From Erysipelotrichaceae bacterium (GTDB taxonomy: Bacteria; Bacillota_I; Bacilli_A; Erysipelotrichales; Erysipelotrichaceae), in contig JAFTCJ010000020.1 of assembly GCA_017454765.1 (NCBI GenBank), forward strand, positions 1-64,000: a stretch of 64,000 bases of DNA, written 5' to 3'. Both the position numbers and the translations under genes were made by a program. Positions 41,607 to 50,263 of the stretch are shown in pieces. Under the pieces are notes generated by a model, which saw only the letters and a program-made list of their open reading frames with translations, was not told the origin of the DNA and searched no databases. Every line of letters begins with the position of its first letter. The stretch's first letter is position 1.

Positions 41607-43414
41607 TGCCACCGATGAGATTAGTAGAAAAACCAAAGGATTTCAAAGGCACTTTGAAACAGCTGGCTTCCTATGTGAGGCCCTATTACGGCAGGATCAT
41701 TCTATCGCTTGTTTTGATGGTCATTTCGACTGTCATGTGCATCTACGGTCCCAGACTGATCGGAAATGTGACGACCCTGATCTCTGAGGGCATCGTTTCC
41801 AAGTATATGGGAGGAGAAGGCATTGACTTCAATGTGATCGGAAAACTGGTCATCACGATACTGATCATCTATGGTGTTTCGGCATTGATCGATTATCTGG
41901 TCAATACGCTTCATGTCAATATCGCAGTCAATGTTTCCTATAAGCTGAGAGATGATATCTCCAAGAAGATTAATAAGCTTCCGCTGAAGTATTTTGATTC
42001 CAAGACGCATGGCGATGTTCTGTCGAGAGTCACCAATGATGTCGACAATATCGCCAACAACCTGACTTCGACGATCTCCCAGGTATTGAATTCCCTGGTC
42101 AACATCGTCGGCGTCCTGTTCATGATGCTGGCGATCTCCTGGAAACTGACGCTGGTATCGCTGGTCGTCATACCGCTTTCGGGAATCATTGCGGCACTGA
42201 CCGTGAAGAAGTCTCAGAAACACTTCTCGGCCCACTCAAAATATCTCGGTGAGATCAACGGTCATATCGAGGAGATGTATTCGGCTCACCTCTTGGTCAA
42301 GACGTATAACTATGAGGATAAGTCCATCGAGCGTTTTGATGAGCTCAACGACAAGCTTTTCAATGCGGCGTACAAGTCGCAGTTCTATTCCGGACTCATG
42401 CATCCGCTGACCGGATTCCTGCAGAACATCGGCTATGTGGCCGTCTGTCTGATCGGAGGTTTCGAGGTCATTCAGGGAACGATGGCCATCGGTGATATCC
42501 AGGCTTTCACAACTTACGTCAGAAGGCTTCAACATCCGATCTCTTCGATCGCCCAGCTGATGAATACGATCCAGACGATGATCGCCGCTGCCGAAAGGAT
42601 CTTCGAGATGCTCAATGAGATGGAAGAGGAACCTGACTGTGAAGATCCGGTCAATATCCATGATGAAAACGGTGAGATCGATATTCAAGGCAACGTGACG
42701 TTTGAGAATGTCAGATTCGGTTACGATCCCGATAAGATCATCATCAATGACTTCTCAATGTATGTCGCTCCGGGCAAGGATGTGGCCATCGTCGGTCCGA
42801 CCGGTGCCGGCAAGACGACACTGGTCAAGCTGCTGATGCGTTTCTATGAACTCAACGGCGGAACGATCTATGTCGACGGAAAAGATATCCGTGATTATAC
42901 CCGTTCGGATCTCAGATCGATCTTCGGCATGGTTTTGCAGGATGCGTGGCTCTTTGACGGAACGATCAGGGAGAACATCCGTTTCGGCAAGCCCGATGCG
43001 AGCGATGAGGAGATCTATGAAGCCTGCAGACTGGCTCATGTCGACCGTTTCATCAAGACGCTGGAAAACGGCTATGATACGGTGATCTCCGAGGATACCA
43101 GCGGTATTTCTCAGGGTCAGAAGCAGCTGCTGACGATCGCCAGGGCCTTCCTGAAAAATCCCAGGATCCTGATCCTGGATGAAGCGACATCTTCCGTCGA
43201 TACCCGTACCGAACAGCTGATACAGGATTCGATGGAGGAGCTGCGCAAGGGCAGGACAGCCTTCACGATCGCCCATCGTCTCTCGACGATACGCAATGCC
43301 GATATCATCATTGTTCTGGACAAGGGCGATGTCGTTGAAGTCGGTGACCACGAATCGCTGATGGAAAAGAAGAACTTTTATTACAATCTGTATAATTCCC
43401 AGTTCGAAAGCTGA
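41606..43414 (+). CDS. Heterodimeric ABC exporter, canonical half (pair 1)
   Basis: Half-transporter of 602 residues: six membrane helices (about 30-330), then an ATPase with Walker A 'GPTGAGKTTLVK', signature 'ISQGQ' and Walker B 'ILILDEATSSVD' with the catalytic Glu. It therefore supplies the Walker motifs of the hydrolysing site, completed by the SGGQ of its partner. Start and upstream stop share one base (TGATGCC), implying coupled translation in equal amounts. A terminator follows. Confidence 0.93.
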   Translation: MPPMRLVEKPKDFKGTLKQLASYVRPYYGRIILSLVLMVISTVMCIYGPRLIGNVTTLISEGIVSKYMGGEGIDFNVIGKLVITILIIYGVSALIDYLVNTLHVNIAVNVSYKLRDDISKKINKLPLKYFDSKTHGDVLSRVTNDVDNIANNLTSTISQVLNSLVNIVGVLFMMLAISWKLTLVSLVVIPLSGIIAALTVKKSQKHFSAHSKYLGEINGHIEEMYSAHLLVKTYNYEDKSIERFDELNDKLFNAAYKSQFYSGLMHPLTGFLQNIGYVAVCLIGGFEVIQGTMAIGDIQAFTTYVRRLQHPISSIAQLMNTIQTMIAAAERIFEMLNEMEEEPDCEDPVNIHDENGEIDIQGNVTFENVRFGYDPDKIIINDFSMYVAPGKDVAIVGPTGAGKTTLVKLLMRFYELNGGTIYVDGKDIRDYTRSDLRSIFGMVLQDAWLFDGTIRENIRFGKPDASDEEIYEACRLAHVDRFIKTLENGYDTVISEDTSGISQGQKQLLTIARAFLKNPRILILDEATSSVDTRTEQLIQDSMEELRKGRTAFTIAHRLSTIRNADIIIVLDKGDVVEVGDHESLMEKKNFYYNLYNSQFES

Positions 43415-43424
43415 GAGATTGATG

Positions 43425-43465
43425 TATAATCATATCAGACGAAAGCCAACGTTGTTGGCTTTTTG
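43425..43465 (+). terminator. Hairpin terminator lying between a -10 box and the second ABC pair
   Basis: AAAGCCAAC / GTTGGCTTT (43442-43450 with 43454-43462), loop GTT, then TT. It ends the MarR operon. A TATAAT at 43425-43430 lies upstream of the hairpin and ATG 43476 downstream, so transcripts starting there must pass the terminator, a possible attenuation point. Confidence 0.7.
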
Positions 43466-43475
43466 TAACAGTGTT

Positions 43476-45251
43476 ATGAAAAAGAAGACAGTATGGGATT
43501 ATTACCGCAGATATATCGGCTTGTTCCTTATAGGTATTTTAGCCGATATCATGGTCGATATGGCCGAAACGTATGTTCCGGAGTTTTTGGGTGGCATCGT
43601 TGAGATCGTTTCCGGAAATCCCGATGTGGTCTTTGCGGATATTTCTCTCATCGTCAGAAACATCATCCTGATCGCAACGATCCTGATGATCGGCAGAGCG
43701 GTCCTTCGTTTTACGATCATGCGGGCTTCCGGTCTGATCGAGGCCGGTATCCGTCATGAAATGTTTCTGAAGGCTGAGAGGCTCTCGCAGCGTTATTATC
43801 ATGAAAACAAGATCGGTACCATCATGTCCTGGTTCTCTTCCGATGTGGAAGCAGTGGAAGAATTTGTCGGCTGGGGCACGATCATGGCTGTCGATGCTTT
43901 GTTTCTGTCAGTGATATCGCTGTTCAAGATGCTGAGACTGGATCCGGTGCTGTCGATGATCGCTCTGATTCCGATGCTGACACTGGTCATCTGGGGAAAC
44001 AAGGTCGAAAAGATCATGTCCGAGAAATGGGAGGACAGACAGAAGCAGTTTGACAGGCTCTATGATTTCACTCAGGAGACATTCACCGGTATCAGAGTCA
44101 TCAAGGCGTTTGTAAAAGAAGCCCAGGAACTGAAAGCTTTCTCAAAGGTCGCTGAAGAGAATAAGGAAAAGAACCTGGATTTCGTGAAGATGTCGATCCG
44201 TTTCGATGTCTATATCGAAATGATCATCGGTGTGACGATCTCTCTTCTGCTGGGTGTCGGTTCCTATTTTGTCTACCGTTATATGAACGGATCGCCGGTC
44301 GTGCTGTTCTCGCATGCCGTAAGCCTGTCTCCGGGCAGACTGATCACTTTCATCGGCTATGTCGATACGCTGATCTGGCCGATGATCGCCATGGGCCAGA
44401 TCCTGCAGATGTATTCCCGTTTCCGGACTTCGGCTGACCGTATCTATGCCTTCCTGGATCAGGAAGAGGAGATCCACAACAGTGAGAATGCCGTGAAGCT
44501 CGATGACTGCAAAGGCAAGATCACGTTCAGAGATTTCTCGTTTGCCTATCCGGACGGCGACCGTCATTCCCTGAAGAATGTATCCTTTGAGATACAGCCG
44601 GGAGAGATGGTCGGTCTAGTCGGCAAGATCGGTTCGGGAAAGACGACACTGGTCAATTCCCTGCTGAGGCTTTACAACATCGAAAGAGGAAAGATCTTCA
44701 TCGATGATGTCGATCTGATGGATATCGATATCACGAGTCTGAGGGATGCGATCGCCTATGTGCCGCAGGATAATTTCCTGTTTTCGGACAATATCCGCAA
44801 CAATATTTCTTTTGCCAACAACAAGGCCGATCTGGATCAGATCCGCAAGGCAGCCATATTTGCCGATGTGGATGAGAACATACAGGGTTTCTCCCAGGGC
44901 TATGAGACTGTGACCGGAGAAAGAGGCGTGACGCTTTCGGGCGGTCAGAAACAGCGTATCTCGATTGCCCGTGCCTATATGAAGAACTCCCCGATCATGA
45001 TCATGGACGATTCGGTCTCCGCTGTCGACATGAAGACCGAAGAGACGATCTTGAACAACATCAATGAAAAGAGAAAGGGAAAGACAACGATCATCATCGC
45101 TTCCCGTGTTTCGACGGTTGCCCATATGGACAAGATACTGGTCCTCAATGACGGCAGGGTCGAGGCTTTTGATACACCGGCCAATCTGATGGAGACTTCC
45201 CGTACCTACCAGAAAATGGTCTATCTGCAGAAACTGGAGAGTGAACTTTAG
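43476..45251 (+). CDS. Heterodimeric ABC exporter, degenerate-site half (pair 2)
   Basis: Half-transporter of 591 residues starting 'MKKKTVWDYYRRYIG'; upstream ATGs in frame lie before the terminator and are rejected. Six membrane helices are followed by an ATPase with Walker A 'GKIGSGKTTLV', signature 'LSGGQ' and Walker B 'IMIMDDSVSAVD', again with Asp for the catalytic Glu. No clear Shine-Dalgarno precedes the ATG. The partner gene begins one base after its stop. The substrate is unknown, and no regulator gene is adjacent. Confidence 0.92.
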   Translation: MKKKTVWDYYRRYIGLFLIGILADIMVDMAETYVPEFLGGIVEIVSGNPDVVFADISLIVRNIILIATILMIGRAVLRFTIMRASGLIEAGIRHEMFLKAERLSQRYYHENKIGTIMSWFSSDVEAVEEFVGWGTIMAVDALFLSVISLFKMLRLDPVLSMIALIPMLTLVIWGNKVEKIMSEKWEDRQKQFDRLYDFTQETFTGIRVIKAFVKEAQELKAFSKVAEENKEKNLDFVKMSIRFDVYIEMIIGVTISLLLGVGSYFVYRYMNGSPVVLFSHAVSLSPGRLITFIGYVDTLIWPMIAMGQILQMYSRFRTSADRIYAFLDQEEEIHNSENAVKLDDCKGKITFRDFSFAYPDGDRHSLKNVSFEIQPGEMVGLVGKIGSGKTTLVNSLLRLYNIERGKIFIDDVDLMDIDITSLRDAIAYVPQDNFLFSDNIRNNISFANNKADLDQIRKAAIFADVDENIQGFSQGYETVTGERGVTLSGGQKQRISIARAYMKNSPIMIMDDSVSAVDMKTEETILNNINEKRKGKTTIIIASRVSTVAHMDKILVLNDGRVEAFDTPANLMETSRTYQKMVYLQKLESEL

Positions 45252-45252
45252 T

Positions 45253-47013
45253 ATGAATGATGAACTGGAAAAACTGAAGGGTGACGTCAAGCTTCCGCTG
45301 GGCGTCATCATCAGAAGAACGCTTCATTACATCAGCTCTGAGAAGGGCGGTTTCATACTGTCTTTGCTTCTTTTGCTGCTGAATGTCGTTCTGGATTCGA
45401 TCTCTCCTTTGTTCACTTCAAAGATCACGGATGAGCTGGTCAAAGACAACATCAATATCAGACTGATCCTGAATCTGGCGATCCTGTCTTTTGTGATCAT
45501 GTGCATCAACCAGTTCTTCCTTTACACCGAATCGATGATCCTGCAGAACTGCGGCCAGAGGATCATCTACCGTCTGCGAAGAGAGATCTTCGAACATATC
45601 GAAAACATGTCGCTGAACCAGTTCAACGAGATGCCGGTCGGATCGCTGGTGACCAGGGTCACTTCCTATACCGCTTCGATGTCCGATCTGTTTACGGGCG
45701 TCCTGGTCAGGATCCTGCGTGACATGACGACACTGGTCGGTGTCTATGTGATCATGTTTTTCATCTCGCCGTCGCTGTCGTTTGCGATGCTGGGGGTGGT
45801 GGCGCTCGTCTTCTTCATCTCCTACTTCTTCTCCAAGACGGTGAGAGAGATCTTCCGCAAGGAAAGAGCCTGTATCTCCGATGTCAACACCTTCCTTTCG
45901 GAGAACCTGGCCGGCATGAAGCTGACACAGGTCTTCAATCAGGAAGGGACCAAGGAAGAACAGTTCAATGAGAAGAATGAGGCTTTGAGAAAACAGCGTT
46001 TCAACGTCATCAAGGCCTTCGGTGTATACCGTCCTCTGATCTCGTTCATCTATAACTGTTCCATTGCCCTGTGCTTTGCCGGAGGCGTTGTCTTGCATCT
46101 GTCAGCCGGCGAGATCGTGGCTTTCTATATGTATCTGTCAAAGTTCTTCCATCCGATACAGAACCTGGCCGATCAGCTCAATGCTTTGCAGAAGGCACTG
46201 ACAGCTTCGGAAAGGATCTTCAATCTGCTGGATGTCAAGCCTGATGTCATCGACAGGGAAGATGCACTGGAGATCGATCATTTCGAAGGAAAGATCGAAT
46301 TCAAAAATGTCTGGTTCGCCTATACGGATGAAAACTGGATCCTGAAGGATGTGTCCTTTGTGATCGAGCCCAAGCAGACCTGCGCCTTTGTCGGTGCGAC
46401 CGGTGCCGGCAAGACGACGATCCTGTCGCTGATCGTCAGGAACTATGAAGTGCAGAAGGGCGAGATCCTGATCGACGGCATCAATATCAATGACATCAGG
46501 ATCTCCTGTCTGAGAAAGGCGATCGGTCAGATGCTTCAGGATGTCTTCCTGTTCTCGGGAACGATCAGGGACAATATCACCCTGCATGATGATGCCTTTA
46601 CGGAAGATGAGATCCATGAAGCCTGCGTATATGTCAATGCAGACAGCTTCATCGACAGACTGCCCAAGGGCATCGATGAGGAGATCATCGAAAAGGGTGA
46701 GAACCTCTCCCAGGGCCAAAGACAGCTTCTGTCATTTGCCCGTACGGTCATTCACAAGCCGCAGATCCTGATCCTTGATGAGGCGACAGCCAACATCGAT
46801 ACGGAGACGGAAGTGCTGATCCAGCAGTCTCTGGAGAAGATGAAGTCGATAGGAACGATGCTGGTGGTAGCTCACCGTTTGTCTACCATCCAGCATGCCG
46901 ATCAGATCATCGTCCTGCAGAACGGGGAGATCGTCGAAAGAGGAAATCACCAGCAGCTTCTGAAGAACAGGGGCTACTACTACAAGCTTTATCAGCTGCA
47001 GTTTGATAATTAA
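45253..47013 (+). CDS. Heterodimeric ABC exporter, canonical half (pair 2)
   Basis: Half-transporter of 586 residues: six membrane helices, Walker A 'GATGAGKTTIL', signature 'LSQGQ' and Walker B 'ILILDEATANID' with catalytic Glu. The frame also opens with GTG at 45241 inside the previous gene. ATG 45253, with GGAGAG about eleven bases upstream, is preferred. It ends at a strong bidirectional terminator before the convergent cyclophilin gene. Confidence 0.92.
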   Translation: MNDELEKLKGDVKLPLGVIIRRTLHYISSEKGGFILSLLLLLLNVVLDSISPLFTSKITDELVKDNINIRLILNLAILSFVIMCINQFFLYTESMILQNCGQRIIYRLRREIFEHIENMSLNQFNEMPVGSLVTRVTSYTASMSDLFTGVLVRILRDMTTLVGVYVIMFFISPSLSFAMLGVVALVFFISYFFSKTVREIFRKERACISDVNTFLSENLAGMKLTQVFNQEGTKEEQFNEKNEALRKQRFNVIKAFGVYRPLISFIYNCSIALCFAGGVVLHLSAGEIVAFYMYLSKFFHPIQNLADQLNALQKALTASERIFNLLDVKPDVIDREDALEIDHFEGKIEFKNVWFAYTDENWILKDVSFVIEPKQTCAFVGATGAGKTTILSLIVRNYEVQKGEILIDGININDIRISCLRKAIGQMLQDVFLFSGTIRDNITLHDDAFTEDEIHEACVYVNADSFIDRLPKGIDEEIIEKGENLSQGQRQLLSFARTVIHKPQILILDEATANIDTETEVLIQQSLEKMKSIGTMLVVAHRLSTIQHADQIIVLQNGEIVERGNHQQLLKNRGYYYKLYQLQFDN

Positions 47014-47040
47014 AAAAAACGCCTGATCGGCGTTTTTTAG
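47014..47040. terminator. Bidirectional terminator between ABC pair 2 and ppiB
   Basis: AAAAAACGCC / GGCGTTTTTT (47014-47023 with 47029-47038), loop TGATC, with U-runs on both strands; it overlaps the ppiB stop codon. Confidence 0.9.
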
Positions 47041-47519
47041 ATGATCCCGATGGTTCTGATCTTCTGTTCTTCCAACGGCTTGTCGCGGAAGTCGGTTGCG
47101 ACCGAAGCGATCTCGTCGACGACTTCGATGCCTTTGGTGATCTTTCCGAAGGCAGCGTACTGGCCGTCGAGATGCGGTGCATCTTCATGCATGATGAAAA
47201 ACTGGGAAGATGCGGAGTTTGGATCCATGGTCCTGGCTATGGAAAGGACACCTCTGGTATGTTTCAGCTCATTATTGAAACCGTTGGATGCGAATTCTCC
47301 CTTGACAGTCTTTTCCGAACCGCCCATGCCGGTGCCCGTGGGGTCTCCGCCCTGGATCATGAAGCCTTTGATGACCCTGTGGAAGATGATGCCGTTAAAG
47401 AATTTCTCATTGATCAGGGAAACGAAATTCTCAACGGTAGCAGGTGCGATATCGGGATAAAGCTCCGCTTCCATCTGTTTTCCGTTTTCCATTGTGATTC
47501 TGATTCTGATGTTTTCCAT
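47037..47519 (-). CDS. ppiB: Peptidyl-prolyl cis-trans isomerase, cyclophilin type
   Basis: Cytosolic cyclophilin of 160 residues that speeds proline isomerisation in folding proteins. The family core is present: 'FFNGIIFHRVIKGFMIQGGDPTGTGMGG' (quoted in parts; catalytic Arg in FHRV), 'SSQFFIMHEDAPHLDGQYAAFGKI' with Gln-Phe-Phe and the His of 'PHLDG'. It has no signal peptide. GAGGAAAG lies six bases before the ATG on the minus strand. It is a single gene, divergent from gdhA. Confidence 0.94.
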   Translation of the reverse strand: MENIRIRITMENGKQMEAELYPDIAPATVENFVSLINEKFFNGIIFHRVIKGFMIQGGDPTGTGMGGSEKTVKGEFASNGFNNELKHTRGVLSIARTMDPNSASSQFFIMHEDAPHLDGQYAAFGKITKGIEVVDEIASVATDFRDKPLEEQKIRTIGII

Positions 47520-47556
47520 TTTTCTTTCCTCGCATCATCATTCTATCATTTTACGA

Positions 47557-47562
47557 TATAAT
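47557..47562 (+). promoter_or_regulatory. -10 box of gdhA
   Basis: TATAAT, 28 bases before the ATG at 47591, in the short region divergent to ppiB. The -35 is unclear. Confidence 0.45.
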
Positions 47563-47590
47563 ATTGACGTAATAATCGGGAGGTTTCATG

Positions 47591-48940
47591 ATGAACAAGT
47601 ATGTTGAAAAAGTGATCGCTTACGTGAAAGAGAAGTATCAGGATCAGCCGGAATTCGTTCAGACGGTGGAGGAGGTCTATACTTCGATCGCACCGGTCAT
47701 GGATGCCCATCCCGAATACGAAGAAGCGGATCTGCTGATGAGGATGGCCGAACCGGAGAGGATATTCCGTTTCCGTGTCACCTGGATGGATGATCAGGGA
47801 AAGGTCCAGACCAATGTCGGATACCGCTGTCAGTTCAACGGAGCGATCGGTCCCTATAAGGGAGGACTGCGCTTCCGTAACAATGTCAATGAAAGTGTCA
47901 TCAAGTTCCTGGGTTTTGAACAGACGTTCAAGAATTCCCTGACGGGACTGCCGATCGGCGGTGCCAAAGGCGGAAGCGACTTTGACCCGGCCGGGAAAAG
48001 CGACGCCGAGATCATGCGTTTCTGTCAGAGTTTCATGACGGCATTATACCGCTACATCGGTCCGGATATCGATGTTCCGGCAGGCGATATCGGTGTCGGC
48101 AGCAGGGAGATCGGCTATCTCTTCGGCCAGTACAGAAGGCTGAAGGGCAATTTTGAAAACGGTGTTCTGACCGGCAAGGATCTGACATTCGGCGGTTCCC
48201 TGATCCGTCCCGAGGCGACGGGCTACGGAGCTGTCTATTATCTGCAGGAGGTCCTGAAACACGAAGGCGATTCCATCGAGGGCAAGAAGATCGCCGTTTC
48301 CGGTTACGGAAATGTTTCCTGGGGCATCATGAAGAAAGCTGCGCAGCTCGGTGCCAAGGTCACTTACATGTCCGGTTCTGCCGGCTATATCCACGATGAG
48401 GCAGGCATTGATACAGATGAGAAACTGGATTTCATCCTGGATCTCAGAGTGAAAAACTCAAAGGATCTGAAATCTTATGCGGACCGTTTCGGATGCGAAT
48501 TCTATCCCAAGGCAAAATTCTGGGGCGTCGATGATGTCGATATCTACATGCCGGCGGCAACACAGAACGAAGTCAGGATCGAAGAAGCAGAAAAGATCGT
48601 CCGCTCGGGCGTGAAGTATTATATGGAAGTATCCAATATGCCGACATCTTCCGAAGCGATCGCCTATCTGAGAGAAAACGGTGTCATCGTCGCTCCTTCC
48701 AAGGCGGTCAATGCCGGCGGCGTCGGTGTTTCCGCTCTGGAAATGTCACAGAACTCCGAACGTCTGGAATGGACGGCGGAGGAAGTCGATCAGCGTCTGA
48801 AGACAATGATGAAGGACATCTATGACAAATCACTGGATGCGGCACAGCGTTATGGTCTGGGCTATGACCTGATCGCCGGAGCCAATATCGCCGGTTTTGA
48901 AAAAGTCGCGGAAGCGATGATGAAGCAGGGTATCTTCTGA
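47591..48940 (+). CDS. gdhA: NADP-specific glutamate dehydrogenase
   Basis: Hexameric-type GDH of 449 residues that aminates 2-oxoglutarate to glutamate. 'GAIGPYKGGLRF' and 'GLPIGGAKGGSDFDPAGKSD' carry the substrate-binding and catalytic lysines, and 'VPAGDIGVGSREIGYLFGQYRR' the catalytic Asp. The Rossmann region is 'AVSGYGNVSWG', with Ser where NAD enzymes usually have a third Gly. Tandem ATGs occur at 47588 and 47591; GGGAGG is four and seven bases away, so the second fits better. It produces the glutamate also fed by pruA-rocD. Confidence 0.94.
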   Translation: MNKYVEKVIAYVKEKYQDQPEFVQTVEEVYTSIAPVMDAHPEYEEADLLMRMAEPERIFRFRVTWMDDQGKVQTNVGYRCQFNGAIGPYKGGLRFRNNVNESVIKFLGFEQTFKNSLTGLPIGGAKGGSDFDPAGKSDAEIMRFCQSFMTALYRYIGPDIDVPAGDIGVGSREIGYLFGQYRRLKGNFENGVLTGKDLTFGGSLIRPEATGYGAVYYLQEVLKHEGDSIEGKKIAVSGYGNVSWGIMKKAAQLGAKVTYMSGSAGYIHDEAGIDTDEKLDFILDLRVKNSKDLKSYADRFGCEFYPKAKFWGVDDVDIYMPAATQNEVRIEEAEKIVRSGVKYYMEVSNMPTSSEAIAYLRENGVIVAPSKAVNAGGVGVSALEMSQNSERLEWTAEEVDQRLKTMMKDIYDKSLDAAQRYGLGYDLIAGANIAGFEKVAEAMMKQGIF

Positions 48941-49368
48941 TGAGTGAGTTTCTGGAAAAAGTCAGATATTATTATCAGGATGAATACTGCAACTGTTCGG
49001 AAGCCATCATCAGAGCAGCGAATGAGCATTATTCTCTGAATATCAGTGATGATGATCTGAAGATGTTCGGAGCTTACGGAGGAGGCATGTTTTCCGGACT
49101 GACCTGCGGAGTGATCAGCGCATCGGCGGCTGTTCTGGGGAAGATGATCATCGATGAGAACGCCCGCAAGGAACAGGCAGAGATCAGGCCCAAGTTCCAG
49201 AAACTGGTCAGGAATCTGATCCAGGAACTGGGCGGAAGCAGCTGTGCACAGATCAAGCCGCGTTTCTTCACTAAGGAAACGGTATGCTGGGTGACGGTGG
49301 AACATGCTGCCAAGGTACTGGAAAAGACGATTGAAGAGATCAGAGAAAAAGAAAGCATCTTCGAATGA
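48940..49368 (+). CDS. C_GCAxxG_C_C-type redox family protein
   Basis: Protein of 142 residues with conserved cysteines in the pattern of the C-GCAxxG-C-C family: 'YCNCSEAII', 'GAYGGGMFSGLTCGVISASAAVLGKM', 'GSSCAQIKPRF' and 'ETVCWVTVEHAA'. Members are small redox-linked proteins, often beside oxidoreductases; their reaction is unknown. The ATG overlaps the gdhA stop by one base (TGATGAG), so it is made with GDH. It ends in a terminator shared with the convergent Nudix-GtrA gene. Confidence 0.82.
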   Translation: MSEFLEKVRYYYQDEYCNCSEAIIRAANEHYSLNISDDDLKMFGAYGGGMFSGLTCGVISASAAVLGKMIIDENARKEQAEIRPKFQKLVRNLIQELGGSSCAQIKPRFFTKETVCWVTVEHAAKVLEKTIEEIREKESIFE

Positions 49369-49378
49369 AGATGCTTTT
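49352..49378. terminator. Bidirectional terminator
   Basis: Eleven-base stem AAAGCATCTTC / GAAGATGCTTT (49352-49362 with 49367-49377), loop GAAT. Both flanking genes end within or beside the stem. Confidence 0.85.
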
Positions 49379-50181
49379 CAGTTTTTATGAAGCGTATCTT
49401 TGAACACGTAGTATTTCTGATATAGGAATTCCGTTACCAGATTCACCAGCATGTTGCCCAGCGTGACCAGATAATCATTGATATGAAGGACTGAGGTCAG
49501 GTAGTTGCCGATATAAGTGCTCAACGGTGTGAAGACGCAGTAGTAGGCGAACACTTTTGCCATGGCGACGGGAACGTTCGATGCCGACTGGAAGGTGAAG
49601 TTTCTGTTCAGGGTGAAGTTCCACAATACCGACAGGATCAGCGAGATCAGATAGGACGGCCACCATCCCAGTTTCAGGATCTCATGAAGCAGGGCAAAGC
49701 TGCCCAGCTGTATGGCACCGGCTGAAACGGAGAACAGGGTGAACTTGATTGTCTGAATGAGGTCCTTGCTGATGCCTTTTTTCTGTTTCAGATAGGCGTC
49801 TGCCTTGACCAGTGTTTCTTTCATGTTGTCAAAGGTGATGAGGTCCATCGCTTCTTCATAAGGAAGAAGGCGGATCTCCTGTACTTCTTCCGGCTGGGGA
49901 GAAGGATCCTGATGTTCAAAAGATCCCAGGAAATAGACTGAGGTCTTGTCGATGCCGTTAGGCATGACGTAGCTGAGATCTTCCCTGAAGGAAGTATCCA
50001 GAAGGATGTCGATACCCGCTTCTTCACGGATCTCGCGGACAGCCGCTTCCTTTAAAGTTTCATCGTTTTCCAGATGACCCTTGGGGAAGCCCCAGTTTCC
50101 GTGAAAATCCCTGATCAGCAGATATCTGATCTCATTGTTTTCTTTTGTATAGACGATAGCGCCGGCACTGATTTCTGACAT
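49378..50181 (-). CDS. Nudix hydrolase fused to a GtrA-type membrane domain
   Basis: Protein of 267 residues. Residues 1-135 form an Ap4A-hydrolase-like Nudix domain: 'GNWGFPKGHLENDETLKEAAVREIREEAGI' (Nudix box, quoted in parts; catalytic REIREEAG). Residues about 143-262 form a GtrA domain with four membrane helices ('IKFTLFSVSAGAIQLGSFALLHEIL', 'WNFTLNRNFTFQS'). GtrA proteins are linked to moving lipid-linked sugars across the membrane. The fusion places a nucleotide-diphosphate hydrolase at the inner face beside such a carrier. The join is in a continuous frame with no homopolymer at the junction. Confidence 0.88.
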   Translation of the reverse strand: MSEISAGAIVYTKENNEIRYLLIRDFHGNWGFPKGHLENDETLKEAAVREIREEAGIDILLDTSFREDLSYVMPNGIDKTSVYFLGSFEHQDPSPQPEEVQEIRLLPYEEAMDLITFDNMKETLVKADAYLKQKKGISKDLIQTIKFTLFSVSAGAIQLGSFALLHEILKLGWWPSYLISLILSVLWNFTLNRNFTFQSASNVPVAMAKVFAYYCVFTPLSTYIGNYLTSVLHINDYLVTLGNMLVNLVTEFLYQKYYVFKDTLHKN

Positions 50182-50263
50182 ACCTTGATTATATGTTGAA
50201 TTACAGAAGAAGTGAAGAATAAGTGTTTGTTTTATCGGCGGGATTGTTTAAAATGAATATTGT

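Noticed and set aside
43419-43475. Upstream start of the second ABC pair at 43419
   Set aside because: The added 19 residues would be encoded across the intrinsic terminator of the previous operon and do not look like the start of an exporter.
49321-49378. Extension of the C_GCAxxG_C_C protein past its stop
   Set aside because: The end lies inside a clear bidirectional terminator and both flanking genes stop there.
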